A stretch of DNA of 34,563 nt from JAENVT01 sp031373785 (GTDB lineage: Bacteria > Actinomycetota > Acidimicrobiia > Acidimicrobiales > Ilumatobacteraceae). The stretch is taken from NCBI GenBank assembly GCA_031373785.1, contig JANMNE010000277.1, positions 1 through 34,563 on the forward strand. Direction: 5' to 3'. The notes under the pieces were generated by a model. It had not been told where the DNA came from and did not search any database. It was given only the letters and a program-made list of their open reading frames with translations. Of this stretch, positions 22,220 through 30,272 are shown one piece after another (the first letter of the stretch is position 1; every line of letters starts with the position of its first letter). The position numbers and the translations under genes are program-made.

Positions 22220-23245
22220 CTAGATGTAGCAGCGCGGCACGAACACGCCGCTGGCGGGCGAGGCGCAATCGATCGCATCGGCGGCGAGGATGACCGCGGC
22301 GCCGGTGTATGCCGAGACCTCGTCGACGGGGAAGCGGATCTCGCCGGGATAGACGATGCCGGTGTAGTAGGCACCGTCGCGGCGGCGGTGACGCCGTGTC
22401 CAGCGCACGAGGTCGGTGGCCGTGGCGATGTCGCCGATGGCCGCGTGGGCGATGGCGCACTCGGCGGTCTCCGACGCGGTGATCCACGGCTCGTCGCTGA
22501 CACAGCGGATGCCGCGGTGCTCCATCGCGAACTCCGACCAACCGTCGGCGAGGCGGACCTTGGCCCGCTCCCCGGTGAGGCAGCCGGTCAGGACGGGGTA
22601 GTACCAGTCCATCGCCCACCGATCCTTGGGCTCGAACACTCGCGGGTGGTCGTTGATCAGCAGGCTCAGACGGTCAGCGGCGGCCGTCCAGTCGGGCCGG
22701 GGCTCGTTGCACAGCGCAGCCAGGTTGGCCCCACAACGCAGCGCATGAGCGATCGACGACGAGCCGGTGAGCAGCGAGTAGTTCCACGGGCGGCCCTCAT
22801 CGGTGCATGCCCACAACACGGTGCCGTCGTCGCGGCGCATCGACAGCACCCAGTCGAGGGCGCGCTGCACGGTCGGCCAGAGGTGATCGACGAACGCCCG
22901 GTCCCAGGTGCACAGCCAGTGGTGCCACACGCCGGTGGCGATGTACGCACACACGTTGGTGTCGAGCTTGGCCTCTTCCACGCTTCCGTCGGGCAGGTAG
23001 TAGTTCCACCAGCTGCCGTCGTCGCGCTGGATGTCGACGAGCCATTCGTAGCCACGTTCGGCTGCGGCATGGAACCCGGCGACATCGAGGGCCATCGTGG
23101 TCTCGACGTGGTTCCACGGGTCACAGTGACCACCGGGGAACCACGGGATCATGCCGGTGTCGAGCTGCAGCGAGGCGATCCACTCTGCGGTCTCGACGAT
23201 GTCCTCGGCGGAGATCACGCCGTCGATGTCAGGCAGCTGTGGCAT
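22220..23245 (-). CDS. Alpha/alpha-toroid protein, prenyltransferase/squalene-cyclase-like
   Basis: The 341-residue protein is built from helical repeats rich in Trp, Tyr and Asp, such as WIASLQLDTGMIPWFPGGHCDPWNHVETTMAL, given here as separate parts WIASLQLDTG and DPWNHVETTMAL, then WLVDIQRDDGSWWNYY and WVLSMRRDDGTVLWACT. QxxDGSWW is typical of toroid prenyltransferase or terpene-cyclase repeats, but the same fold is used by glycoside hydrolases and lyases. No classical DxDD cyclase acid is evident. It follows a GT4 and a methyltransferase gene and overlaps the latter by 17 bases, so it probably acts on the same glycoconjugate. Function is not assigned. Confidence 0.72.
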   Translation of the reverse strand: MPQLPDIDGVISAEDIVETAEWIASLQLDTGMIPWFPGGHCDPWNHVETTMALDVAGFHAAAERGYEWLVDIQRDDGSWWNYYLPDGSVEEAKLDTNVCAYIATGVWHHWLCTWDRAFVDHLWPTVQRALDWVLSMRRDDGTVLWACTDEGRPWNYSLLTGSSSIAHALRCGANLAALCNEPRPDWTAAADRLSLLINDHPRVFEPKDRWAMDWYYPVLTGCLTGERAKVRLADGWSEFAMEHRGIRCVSDEPWITASETAECAIAHAAIGDIATATDLVRWTRRHRRRDGAYYTGIVYPGEIRFPVDEVSAYTGAAVILAADAIDCASPASGVFVPRCYI

Positions 23246-23978
23246 GACCAGCGACCTTCTCGGAGGCCTTGTGGGCGTAGACGATGTAGCTCTTGCCGAG
23301 CAGTGGCGAGGCCGCACGCTCAACCACCTTCAGGGCACGGGGCTGCTTGACGATCTCCCATTCGAGCATTCGCCGGTAGGCCGCGACGAGGCGGTGATCG
23401 TCGCGGCGAACACCGACCGCACATTTCAACCACCAGTAGGGCGAGTGCAGCGCGTGCGCATGGTGGCTGCCGGTGACCGTCAACCCGGCGCTGCGCAGCT
23501 TGGCCTTGAGCTCGGTGGCGCTGTAGATGCGCACGTGCCCGCCGACGCTCTTGGGGGCGTGGTACTCGTCGCTGAGCATCCAATTGATCTTCTCCGGCAG
23601 CCAGGTGGGAACGGTGGCTGCGAACGTGCCACCCGGCTTCAAAACGCGCGCGAACTCGTTGATCGCTGTCGTGTCGGCTTCGATGTGTTCGAGTACTTCA
23701 CTGGTGATCACGCGGTCGAAGCTGCTGTCTGCAAACGGCAACCGGGTCGCATCCCCGCGCAATCCACCGACGAATCGTTCTTCGGCGATCTCGCCGGCTT
23801 CGGCCATGGCTGCGAACGTGGCACGGGTGCCCTCGACCTCACCGAGCGAATAGTCGAGGGCGACGACGTTGGCGCCTTCACGGGCGAGCGCAAACGCGTG
23901 CCGGCCGAACCCCGCGCCTGCATCGAGCACGAGATCGCCTGGCCGCACGCCGAGTTGTCGGAAACGGATCGTCAACAA
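23229..23978 (-). CDS. Class I SAM-dependent methyltransferase (Methyltransf_11-like)
   Basis: The 249-residue protein shows motif I VLDAGAGFGRHAFAL (residues 17-31), the acidic end of strand 2 (VVALDYS), motif LPFADSSFDRVITSEVLEHI and the post-motif LKPGGTFAATVP. This is the UbiE/Methyltransf_11 pattern. The target is unknown; its position between GT4 and toroid-protein genes suggests methylation of a glycolipid or polysaccharide. The start is TTG 23978, the codon right after the GT4 stop, with GGGCGG upstream; no ATG or GTG gives a better start. Its end overlaps the next gene by 17 bases. Confidence 0.88.
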   Translation of the reverse strand: MLTIRFRQLGVRPGDLVLDAGAGFGRHAFALAREGANVVALDYSLGEVEGTRATFAAMAEAGEIAEERFVGGLRGDATRLPFADSSFDRVITSEVLEHIEADTTAINEFARVLKPGGTFAATVPTWLPEKINWMLSDEYHAPKSVGGHVRIYSATELKAKLRSAGLTVTGSHHAHALHSPYWWLKCAVGVRRDDHRLVAAYRRMLEWEIVKQPRALKVVERAASPLLGKSYIVYAHKASEKVAGHATAA

Positions 23979-25292
23979 CTACAGCCGCCCGTTCCTGCGC
24001 AACTTGTCGATGTTGTGTGGCATGGCCAGCACCTCGCGGTACTGGTCGACGGTGAGCTGCGCGCAGTGCGTCCAACTCCATCGCTCGACCACGCGGCGCC
24101 GGCCGGCTTCGCCGACGCGGGCACGCAGTTCGCTGTCGTCGAGCCCACGGCGGATCACGGCGACCAGAGCATCGACATCGCCTGCCTTGCACTGCAGGAC
24201 GGTCTCACCATCGCGACCGGTCACCTCCGGCAACGCGCCGCCATCGGTCGCGACGAGGCAGATGCCCGTCGACATCGCCTCGATCGCCGGGAGGCTGAAC
24301 CCCTCGTAGAGGCTGGGGACGACGGCCATCTCGGCTTCGGCGTAGAGCTCGACGATGCGCTCGTCGGGCACACCGCTGACGAACTCGATGTGCGGTCGGA
24401 GGCCGAGCTGGTCGATCAAGTCGTTGCTGGCGCCGGCGCGCGGCTTGCCGATGATGGTCAGGCTCACGTCGCGCTCCGTGCGCAGCTTGGCCACGGCCTC
24501 GAGCAAGTACGACAGGCCCTTCAGTGCGACGTCGGCCGACGCGGTCGTGATGAGCCGGCCGGGTCGACGGGTGATGTGGGGCAGCGGCGTGAACAACTCG
24601 GGATCGACGCCGACCGGCACCAGTCGCATGCGATCGAGGCTGACCCCCATATCGGCGTGGATGTCTTTGATCGAGTTCTCGCTGACAACCACGATCCGCG
24701 GCATGCGGCTGGCAACTCGACCCTGCATCTTCACGAAGTTGTACCAACGACCGATCGAGTACCGCCGCCGCCAGTCCTCGGTGTGGGCCATCTCCAGTGC
24801 CCGGTCGCGGGTGATGGGATGGTGGAGCGTGACGATGGTGGGGATCAGCTTCTCGATGCCGAGGATGCTGTACCCGAGGCATTGGTTGTCGTGCACCAGG
24901 TCGAAGTCGCCCTGTCGAGTTTTCAACGCGGCGAGGGCACGCATGCTGAACGCCAACGGCTCGCCGAACGTGCCGCGCAGGTGGCTGAACGACTCGGCCC
25001 AATCGGCCTTGGTCTTCAGTTCCCAGTAGCCGGGGAAGCGACCGGGGAAGTGATCGTTCCACAGGTCGAGGCTCGGGAGTTCGTGCAGTGCGATGCGCTC
25101 GTCGAGGATCGGGTACGGCTGGCCACCGAAGACCTCGACGGTGTGCCCGAGATCGACGAGCGCCTTGGTGAGGTGACGGGTGTAGACGCCTTGCCCACCG
25201 ACATGCGGCTTGCCGCGGTAGGTGAGATAGGCGATCGAGAGGGGGGCGTCAGGCGACAGTGCCGAAGCGCCGGCCGACGTGACGGCGGACAT
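23979..25292 (-). CDS. Glycosyltransferase family 4 (GT-B)
   Basis: The 437-residue cytosolic enzyme has an N-terminal acceptor domain with GGQGVYTRHLTKAL and a C-terminal nucleotide-sugar domain with VPVGVDPELF. The EX7E motif is EGFSLPAIE (residues 330-338), the retaining GT4 active site. The acceptor is unknown. The product is probably modified further by the methyltransferase and toroid protein that follow. ATG 25292 is supported by a TAGCCT box upstream. A TTACC-N4-GGTAA palindrome lies at the expected -35 region, hinting at repressor control. Confidence 0.92.
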   Translation of the reverse strand: MSAVTSAGASALSPDAPLSIAYLTYRGKPHVGGQGVYTRHLTKALVDLGHTVEVFGGQPYPILDERIALHELPSLDLWNDHFPGRFPGYWELKTKADWAESFSHLRGTFGEPLAFSMRALAALKTRQGDFDLVHDNQCLGYSILGIEKLIPTIVTLHHPITRDRALEMAHTEDWRRRYSIGRWYNFVKMQGRVASRMPRIVVVSENSIKDIHADMGVSLDRMRLVPVGVDPELFTPLPHITRRPGRLITTASADVALKGLSYLLEAVAKLRTERDVSLTIIGKPRAGASNDLIDQLGLRPHIEFVSGVPDERIVELYAEAEMAVVPSLYEGFSLPAIEAMSTGICLVATDGGALPEVTGRDGETVLQCKAGDVDALVAVIRRGLDDSELRARVGEAGRRRVVERWSWTHCAQLTVDQYREVLAMPHNIDKLRRNGRL

Positions 25293-25301
25293 AGGACCGC
25301 C

Positions 25302-25307
25302 AGGCTA
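25302..25307 (-). promoter_or_regulatory. -10 box (TAGCCT) of the GT4 operon
   Basis: On the minus strand TAGCCT lies 9 bases before ATG 25292. It gives the GT4-methyltransferase-toroid genes their own promoter, apart from galM. Confidence 0.4.
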
Positions 25308-25318
25308 TCGGTGCGTTG

Positions 25319-25332
25319 TTACCGTCTGGTAA
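25319..25332. promoter_or_regulatory. Operator-like inverted repeat TTACC-GTCT-GGTAA
   Basis: Perfect 5-base arms with a 4-base spacer are placed 11 bases upstream of the TAGCCT box, covering the -35 region of the GT4 promoter. TTAC...GTAA palindromes are common for TetR-type regulators. No regulator gene is adjacent. Confidence 0.45.
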
Positions 25333-25414
25333 GCGTCACAGGGTTGCAACGTGGCGTGCCGCCGGTCACGGACGGCCGTCGGTGCGGTGAAGGCGTGCCG
25401 CGACGGCGCTGAGA

Positions 25415-26200
25415 TCAGGCCGCCGTCCACCCGACCATCATCGTGCGTCGCAGCGCTTCGCCGGGCTCCAACCGCATTGCACCACCGAGATCGAACGGCC
25501 GGTTGAACGCATCGGGCGTCGCCGTCTGCGGTTCGACACACGTCGCGTGCGCCGGCATGTCGTACACGACCCAGTACTCGCAGGGGCTGGTGATCGACAC
25601 CTCGAGCCCGCCGATCCATAGGCGCGGCGTCGTCAGCGGACCGGCGAAGCAGTCGTCCCATGGCGGGGGCGGGGGCGGCGTCGCCACTCGGCCGTCGGTG
25701 ATGTAGTCGTCATCGCGCAAGAACATGCGCTCGAACCGCAGATCGACACGCTTGGGCTTCGCGAACCACGGATGCCAACCGATCGACGCGGGCATCGCTT
25801 GATCGCCGGCTCGGACCGTCAGCGTGCACGTCAACGCGTGATCGGTCAGTTCGATGCGTTGCTCCGCTTCGCCACCGAACACCCAGTCGAGTTTGCAGGC
25901 GAGATCGACGCTTGTCGCGTCGCTGCCACGCACCTCCCACGGCTGCTCGAAGCCGGTCCCGTGGATCGCGTGTGTCTCGAAGTTGATCGGGAGTCGATAG
26001 TCGACACCATCGAAGCTGAACGCGCCACGGCGGATGCGTCCGGCCCACGGCACCATCGGGTAGCTGCCCCAGCCTGCTGCGGGCAGCGATGGGTCGTGGC
26101 GCAGGATCAGATCGAGGCCGTCGATGTTCAGTGAGGCCACACGACCTCCGTCGACGGCACTGACGGTACATGCGGCTGATCCGGCGCGGAGTTCGATCAC
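25415..26200 (-). CDS. Aldose 1-epimerase family protein (GalM-like)
   Basis: GalM-type enzymes interconvert alpha and beta anomers of hexoses. The 261-residue protein has the beta-sandwich motifs: PMVPWAGRIRRGAFSFDG, ETHAIHGTGF (first histidine), IGWHPWF (second histidine) and CVEPQT (catalytic glutamate). It is shorter than classical GalM (about 340) and fits the YihR/GalM-like short group. GTG 26200 follows CAGAAT by 6 bases. It is divergent from dtd and upstream of the GT4 gene cluster, but a 122-base gap separates them. Confidence 0.9.
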   Translation of the reverse strand: MIELRAGSAACTVSAVDGGRVASLNIDGLDLILRHDPSLPAAGWGSYPMVPWAGRIRRGAFSFDGVDYRLPINFETHAIHGTGFEQPWEVRGSDATSVDLACKLDWVFGGEAEQRIELTDHALTCTLTVRAGDQAMPASIGWHPWFAKPKRVDLRFERMFLRDDDYITDGRVATPPPPPPWDDCFAGPLTTPRLWIGGLEVSITSPCEYWVVYDMPAHATCVEPQTATPDAFNRPFDLGGAMRLEPGEALRRTMMVGWTAA

Positions 26201-26206
26201 GCGCCC

Positions 26207-26223
26207 ATTCTGTACGGCAGACT
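26207..26223. promoter_or_regulatory. Divergent -10 boxes of galM-like gene (CAGAAT) and dtd (CAGACT)
   Basis: On the minus strand CAGAAT (26212-26207) ends 6 bases before GTG 26200. On the plus strand CAGACT (26218-26223) ends 6 bases before ATG 26230. Both keep the A at position 2 and T at position 6 of the -10 box, and both transcripts would be leaderless. Confidence 0.4.
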
Positions 26224-26229
26224 CGTGCG

Positions 26230-26667
26230 ATGCGTGGCTTGGTGCAACGGGTGTCGAAGGCGTCGGTGTCGGTGGCCGGGGAAGTGGTCGGCGAGATCGG
26301 CGTGGGGCTGTGCGTGTTGGTGGGCGTGACCCACGACGACACCGAGGCGACAGCGAGGAAGTTGGCCGACAAGATCTGGGGTCTGCGTGTGATCGACGAC
26401 GAGAACGGCGTGATGAACCGCTCGGTCGCCGACACCACCGGTGAGGTGTTGATCGTCAGTCAGTTCACGCTGTACGGCGACACCACGGGTGGACGTCGCC
26501 CCAGTTGGATCAATGCGGCGCGGCCCGAGCACGCCGAACCGTTGGTGCAGGTCGTGATCGATCAGCTTCGAGCGAGCGGTGCGACGGTGGCCACCGGTCG
26601 GTTCCGGACCGAGATGCTGGTGTCGTTGGTCAACGATGGACCGGTCACGGTGCTGCTGGAGGTGTAG
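26230..26667 (+). CDS. dtd: D-aminoacyl-tRNA deacylase
   Basis: Dtd removes D-amino acids wrongly attached to tRNA. The 145-residue protein has the family's N-terminal MRGLVQRVSKASVSV, the active-site motif VSQFTLYGDT and the cross-subunit motif near the end, NDGPVTVLLE. GRRPSW in the middle is also conserved. The length is normal. ATG 26230 fits the conserved N-terminus exactly. The last 23 bases overlap the 3' end of the convergent lnt gene. Confidence 0.97.
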   Translation: MRGLVQRVSKASVSVAGEVVGEIGVGLCVLVGVTHDDTEATARKLADKIWGLRVIDDENGVMNRSVADTTGEVLIVSQFTLYGDTTGGRRPSWINAARPEHAEPLVQVVIDQLRASGATVATGRFRTEMLVSLVNDGPVTVLLEV

Positions 26668-28195
26668 CGCGGCGTCGCGAGAACCAGGCCCGTCCGGGCA
26701 CGTGCCAGGCGCCGAGCAGCGTCAGCAACGTCAGCAGCACGAACGGGGTGTCGCCGAGGTGGGAGTACCACGTTCGGCCGGAGTCGAGCGTGATCGTTCG
26801 GATCACGACGCGTTGCTCGCTGACCGCCGTGCGGTCGAACGCGTCGCCGTCCGGCGAGACGAACACGCTGAACCCCGTGGGAGACACCTGCACGACCCAG
26901 CGTCCGTTCTCGAGCGCCCGCAGCCGCGACGAGGCCACCTGTTGCGACTGCAAGATGGTGCCCGTGTAGCTCGAGCCGTTCGTCGGGTTGAGGATGAAGG
27001 CGCCACCGTGATCGATGCCGTCGGCCGCTCGATTCCCGAAGAAGACCTCCCATGAGATCACCGTTGCGGCGCGCACCGTGCCATTGCTCGTCGGGATGTC
27101 GAGATACGCCGGGCCGGTGCCGGCCACAGCATCGCGTGGCACCAGATCGGTCGGCGCCCCCAGCACGTGCAGCAACCCGCGCAGCGGCATGTACTCGCCG
27201 AACGGGACGCGGTGCACCTTCTCGTAGCGCGATACGACCTGACCATCTTGGGTTGTGACCGCCTGGGCATTGATGAAGTGATCGTTGGGGGCGTCCTCGG
27301 TGATCCCGACGGCGAACGGCGCACCGATGCGCTGTGCCTCGGCCGTCACCTCGCCGAACTCTTGGCTGCCGGCGAGCGAGGCGACATCGATGACGTTCTC
27401 GGGCCACACGACGAGGTCGGCCGAGCCCGGTTTGATCGTACGAGTGGCCTCGAGATGGCGTTCGACCACCTCGCGGGGATCGGAGTGAATGGCGCGGGTG
27501 CCTTGCGGTCCGCCACCTTGCACGATGGCGATGCGCAGTGTCGGCGGCTGCGCTGCACGTGTTCCGGTCGGGGCGATCGTGGCGGCGATGATCACCACGA
27601 GGACTGCGGCGGCGAGTCCGATGGCGCCGTGCCATTCACCACGGTTTCGTCGTCCGCGGTTGCGCGCCAGTTGCGGTACGAACGGTGAGGGACCGGCGAG
27701 GGCGAACCCGATCTGGAAGACGACCCACGTCAACACGATGACGCCACCGAGGCGGACCGTTCCTGCCAGCGGGCCGTCGGCCTGGCCGATCGGCAACGTC
27801 GCCAGTGGTACGCCACCGAATGGGAACGCCAGGCGCAGCGCCTCCGCGAGGGTGTGCGCCGCGGGCCTGCCGATCACGCGCCACGGTCCGGCCGGTGCCG
27901 CCGCCGCAGCAAGGGCATGGAACCCGGCGAAGATCGCCACAGCCACGAAGTAGCCCGGCACCGTCAGCGACCACATCCACGCCAGGCCCGGGGACATCCA
28001 GGCCACGGCGAACAGCCAGCCGCGGGCGGCGCGCCGACGAGGCGAGGCGTTCTCGCCGAGCGACATCTCGAACATGGCGATGCCGACGAACGCCATCGGC
28101 CAGAACCCCCAGGGTGGCAGGGAGAGGGCGACGCTGAGACCTCCGCCGAGCGCCAGCACGGCCGAGGTCGACACGCGTGGAAGGCGAATCGACAT
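26645..28195 (-). CDS. lnt: Apolipoprotein N-acyltransferase (Lnt) with Cys-to-Ser change at the nucleophile
   Basis: Lnt adds a third acyl chain to lipoproteins on the outer face of the membrane. The 516-residue protein has about six N-terminal membrane helices and then a nitrilase domain from about residue 218, with a final helix near 485-498. E266 (WPEN) and K326 (YEKVHRVPFGEY) match catalytic Glu and Lys. The nucleophile position reads ISWEV, with S381 in place of cysteine, so normal thioester chemistry is doubtful. It is last in the operon hemE-hemH-hemY-sortase-lnt, 39 bases after a sortase that itself looks like a lipoprotein. Confidence 0.9.
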   Translation of the reverse strand: MSIRLPRVSTSAVLALGGGLSVALSLPPWGFWPMAFVGIAMFEMSLGENASPRRRAARGWLFAVAWMSPGLAWMWSLTVPGYFVAVAIFAGFHALAAAAAPAGPWRVIGRPAAHTLAEALRLAFPFGGVPLATLPIGQADGPLAGTVRLGGVIVLTWVVFQIGFALAGPSPFVPQLARNRGRRNRGEWHGAIGLAAAVLVVIIAATIAPTGTRAAQPPTLRIAIVQGGGPQGTRAIHSDPREVVERHLEATRTIKPGSADLVVWPENVIDVASLAGSQEFGEVTAEAQRIGAPFAVGITEDAPNDHFINAQAVTTQDGQVVSRYEKVHRVPFGEYMPLRGLLHVLGAPTDLVPRDAVAGTGPAYLDIPTSNGTVRAATVISWEVFFGNRAADGIDHGGAFILNPTNGSSYTGTILQSQQVASSRLRALENGRWVVQVSPTGFSVFVSPDGDAFDRTAVSEQRVVIRTITLDSGRTWYSHLGDTPFVLLTLLTLLGAWHVPGRAWFSRRRATPPAAP

Positions 28196-28234
28196 CAGCG
28201 AGCGACCATAGCCGCCGGGCCGGTGCGCGGACCG

Positions 28235-28909
28235 TTAGCCGTTCGGCGCGTAGGCAAGGTGCACGACGATGCGTTGCTTCGTCGAACCCGCCGGATGACA
28301 GGCGAACAAGGTGGCCGTGAAGTCGGGGGTCTGATCGGCGATCCATAACGCGCTCGGGTACACGACCTCGGTGCTCGTGACCTTGTACACGAATTGACCG
28401 GCGTCGGTCGTGAAGATCACGTCGTCGCCGGGTTCGAGTTGCTCGAGGTGACGGAACGGCTTGTCGTGGCTGACACGGTGACCGGCGACCACGACGTTGC
28501 CCTGTTGACCGGGCATCGCCGTGCCGGGCCAGTGCCCCGGACCGCGGTCGAGCGTGGTCAGGGTGATCCCCTCGAAGAACGGCTTCGACACCCCGATCTT
28601 GGGAATCTCGATGGTGCCCAACTGCACCAGCGGCTCGGCTGCTCGCGGGTCGGCCGGCACTGCCTCCGGGTTCGGCAGCGTGTCGGGGACGGTGGTCGTC
28701 GTCGATGTCGTCGAGGTGGTCGTGGACGATGTCGAGGTCGTGCTGGAGGTCGTCGACGTGGTCGAGGTGGTCGCCGCTGTGGTGGTCGATGTCCTGACCG
28801 CGCTGGAGGTGGGTCCGGCTGTGGCAGCGGTTGCGGATGACTGGTCGTTCCCGCACCCGCCGAGGCACAGCAGTGCTACAAAGCCCACCGCGATTGACCG
28901 ACGCCGCAT
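28235..28909 (-). CDS. Class E-type sortase with lipoprotein signal and Ser/Thr-rich linker
   Basis: Sortases cut a sorting signal and link proteins to the cell wall. The 224-residue protein has catalytic H144 in VVAGHRVSH, C204 in TLFACHPAGS and R213 in KQRIVVH. This is the class E pattern (TLxTCxP-GS). The N-terminus is not a plain anchor: a hydrophobic segment ends in LGGC, so C19 would be lipidated. Residues about 36-75 are almost only Ser and Thr, a likely wall-spanning spacer. Substrates with sorting signals are not seen in this window. It lies 19 bases after hemY and just before lnt. Confidence 0.9.
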   Translation of the reverse strand: MRRRSIAVGFVALLCLGGCGNDQSSATAATAGPTSSAVRTSTTTAATTSTTSTTSSTTSTSSTTTSTTSTTTTVPDTLPNPEAVPADPRAAEPLVQLGTIEIPKIGVSKPFFEGITLTTLDRGPGHWPGTAMPGQQGNVVVAGHRVSHDKPFRHLEQLEPGDDVIFTTDAGQFVYKVTSTEVVYPSALWIADQTPDFTATLFACHPAGSTKQRIVVHLAYAPNG

Positions 28910-28928
28910 GGGACAGTCTGCCAGCGAG

Positions 28929-30272
28929 TCAGCGCATCAGCACCGCGGCGGCGGCCTGTTGTGCGGATCGGATGCACGCCGGTATCCCGATGCCGTGGTA
29001 GCTGGCGCCGGCGAGGGCGATCCGCTTGGGCAACGAGTGCTCGGCTGCGGCGATCGTCACCCCATGGTGTGGCCGGTATTGGGGGAAGGCGCCGGCCCAG
29101 CGGCTGATTCGCACTGCGGTCGGCTGGGCGTCGAACTGGAGGTGGAGGTGCAGCTCATCGAGCGCATCTGCGAGGAGCTCCTCGTCCGACAGGTGGAGAG
29201 CCGACAAGCCGTCGCGGCCGAGCGACACGCGCAGGATCACCTGGCCAGGGTCTGCCCAGTGCGCCCACTTCTGCGACCCGAACGACACGGCGGTCACCAG
29301 TCGCTGCTGCGGCTTCGGGACGAGATAGCCCGACAACTTCTGCAACCGGGCCGGCCAACCGTCGTTCGGCAGCGCCAGGGTCAACAGCGCGACATCGGCG
29401 GTCGGAATGGAGGCGAGGGTCGCTGCCGCCGCGGGCTCGAGGGTGGTGATGAGGGCAGCGGTGGAACGCGCCGGGCAAGCCAGCACCACGCCGTCGAACG
29501 CTTCGCCGTCCACCCGCCACTGTGTTCCATCGGCTGCAAGCTCACTGACCCGTACACCACGCCGTAGCTCGCCGCCGCGTGCACCCACCACCGCGGCGAC
29601 TGCATCGACGAGGGCTCCGATGCCTGCGGTCGGCGCGTAGAACACCGGGCCCGTGGCAGTCGGCGCTGGTTTGCGCCGCGCTGCCAGCAACACGCTGCGC
29701 GAACGTTCCGCCAGTTCTGCCAGTTGCGGGACTGCGACCAGGCTGAAGTCGTCGGTGTCGGCGGCGTAGATGCTGCCGACCAGCGGGTCGACCAGCCGCT
29801 CGTGCACCTCGTTGCCGAACCGGGCGCGCACGAACCTGCCGATCGAGTCGGACGCGGTCTCGGTGCGCGGTCGCAGAACCTCCATGGCGGCGCGGAGCTT
29901 GCCGCGTCGTGACAGCAACCGCGATCGGGCCACACCGAACAGGTCGGTCGGCATGCCCAGCAACAGGCCGTCGGGGATGTCGTGCAGGCCGTTCCACCAC
30001 ACGGCCGCCTTACCCAGCGCCGGTGATGTCAACGAGTCGCCCAGCGAGACCTTCCGTGCCAGATCGCCGGCCCACGGAACTCGCGCCAGGAACGCGTCGG
30101 GACCCTCGTCGATTGCCGGGTGCCCGGCGAACGGCGTGGTGCGGATCATCCCCCCGAGTCGGTCGCCCGCTTCGAAGAGGGTGACCTGAGCGCCGTGCTC
30201 GACAAGCCCGTGCGCCGCCGCGAGGCCGGTGATGCCGCCGCCGATCACGGCGATGTGATGATCGTTGCTCAC
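28929..30272 (-). CDS. hemY: Protoporphyrinogen/coproporphyrinogen oxidase (HemY/CgoX)
   Basis: This FAD enzyme oxidises coproporphyrinogen III (in Gram-positive type pathways) or protoporphyrinogen IX. The 447-residue protein starts with the dinucleotide-binding motif HIAVIGGGITGLAAAHGL, then EAGDRLGGMIRT and DEGPDAFLAR. Later come the family features PTAGIGALVDAV, VVLACPA, and the C-terminal FAD contact ALAGASYHGIGIPACI. GTG 30272 is used because it overlaps the hemH stop by 4 bases and starts right at the FAD fold. With hemE and hemH in the same operon, the coproporphyrin-dependent route is likely; the needed hemQ (chdC) is not in the window. Confidence 0.94.
   Translation of the reverse strand: MSNDHHIAVIGGGITGLAAAHGLVEHGAQVTLFEAGDRLGGMIRTTPFAGHPAIDEGPDAFLARVPWAGDLARKVSLGDSLTSPALGKAAVWWNGLHDIPDGLLLGMPTDLFGVARSRLLSRRGKLRAAMEVLRPRTETASDSIGRFVRARFGNEVHERLVDPLVGSIYAADTDDFSLVAVPQLAELAERSRSVLLAARRKPAPTATGPVFYAPTAGIGALVDAVAAVVGARGGELRRGVRVSELAADGTQWRVDGEAFDGVVLACPARSTAALITTLEPAAAATLASIPTADVALLTLALPNDGWPARLQKLSGYLVPKPQQRLVTAVSFGSQKWAHWADPGQVILRVSLGRDGLSALHLSDEELLADALDELHLHLQFDAQPTAVRISRWAGAFPQYRPHHGVTIAAAEHSLPKRIALAGASYHGIGIPACIRSAQQAAAAVLMR

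Noticed and set aside
28680..28805. Trinucleotide-like GTC/GTG-rich repeat as a separate repeat element
   Set aside because: It is the coding sequence of the sortase's Ser/Thr-rich linker and is in frame throughout.
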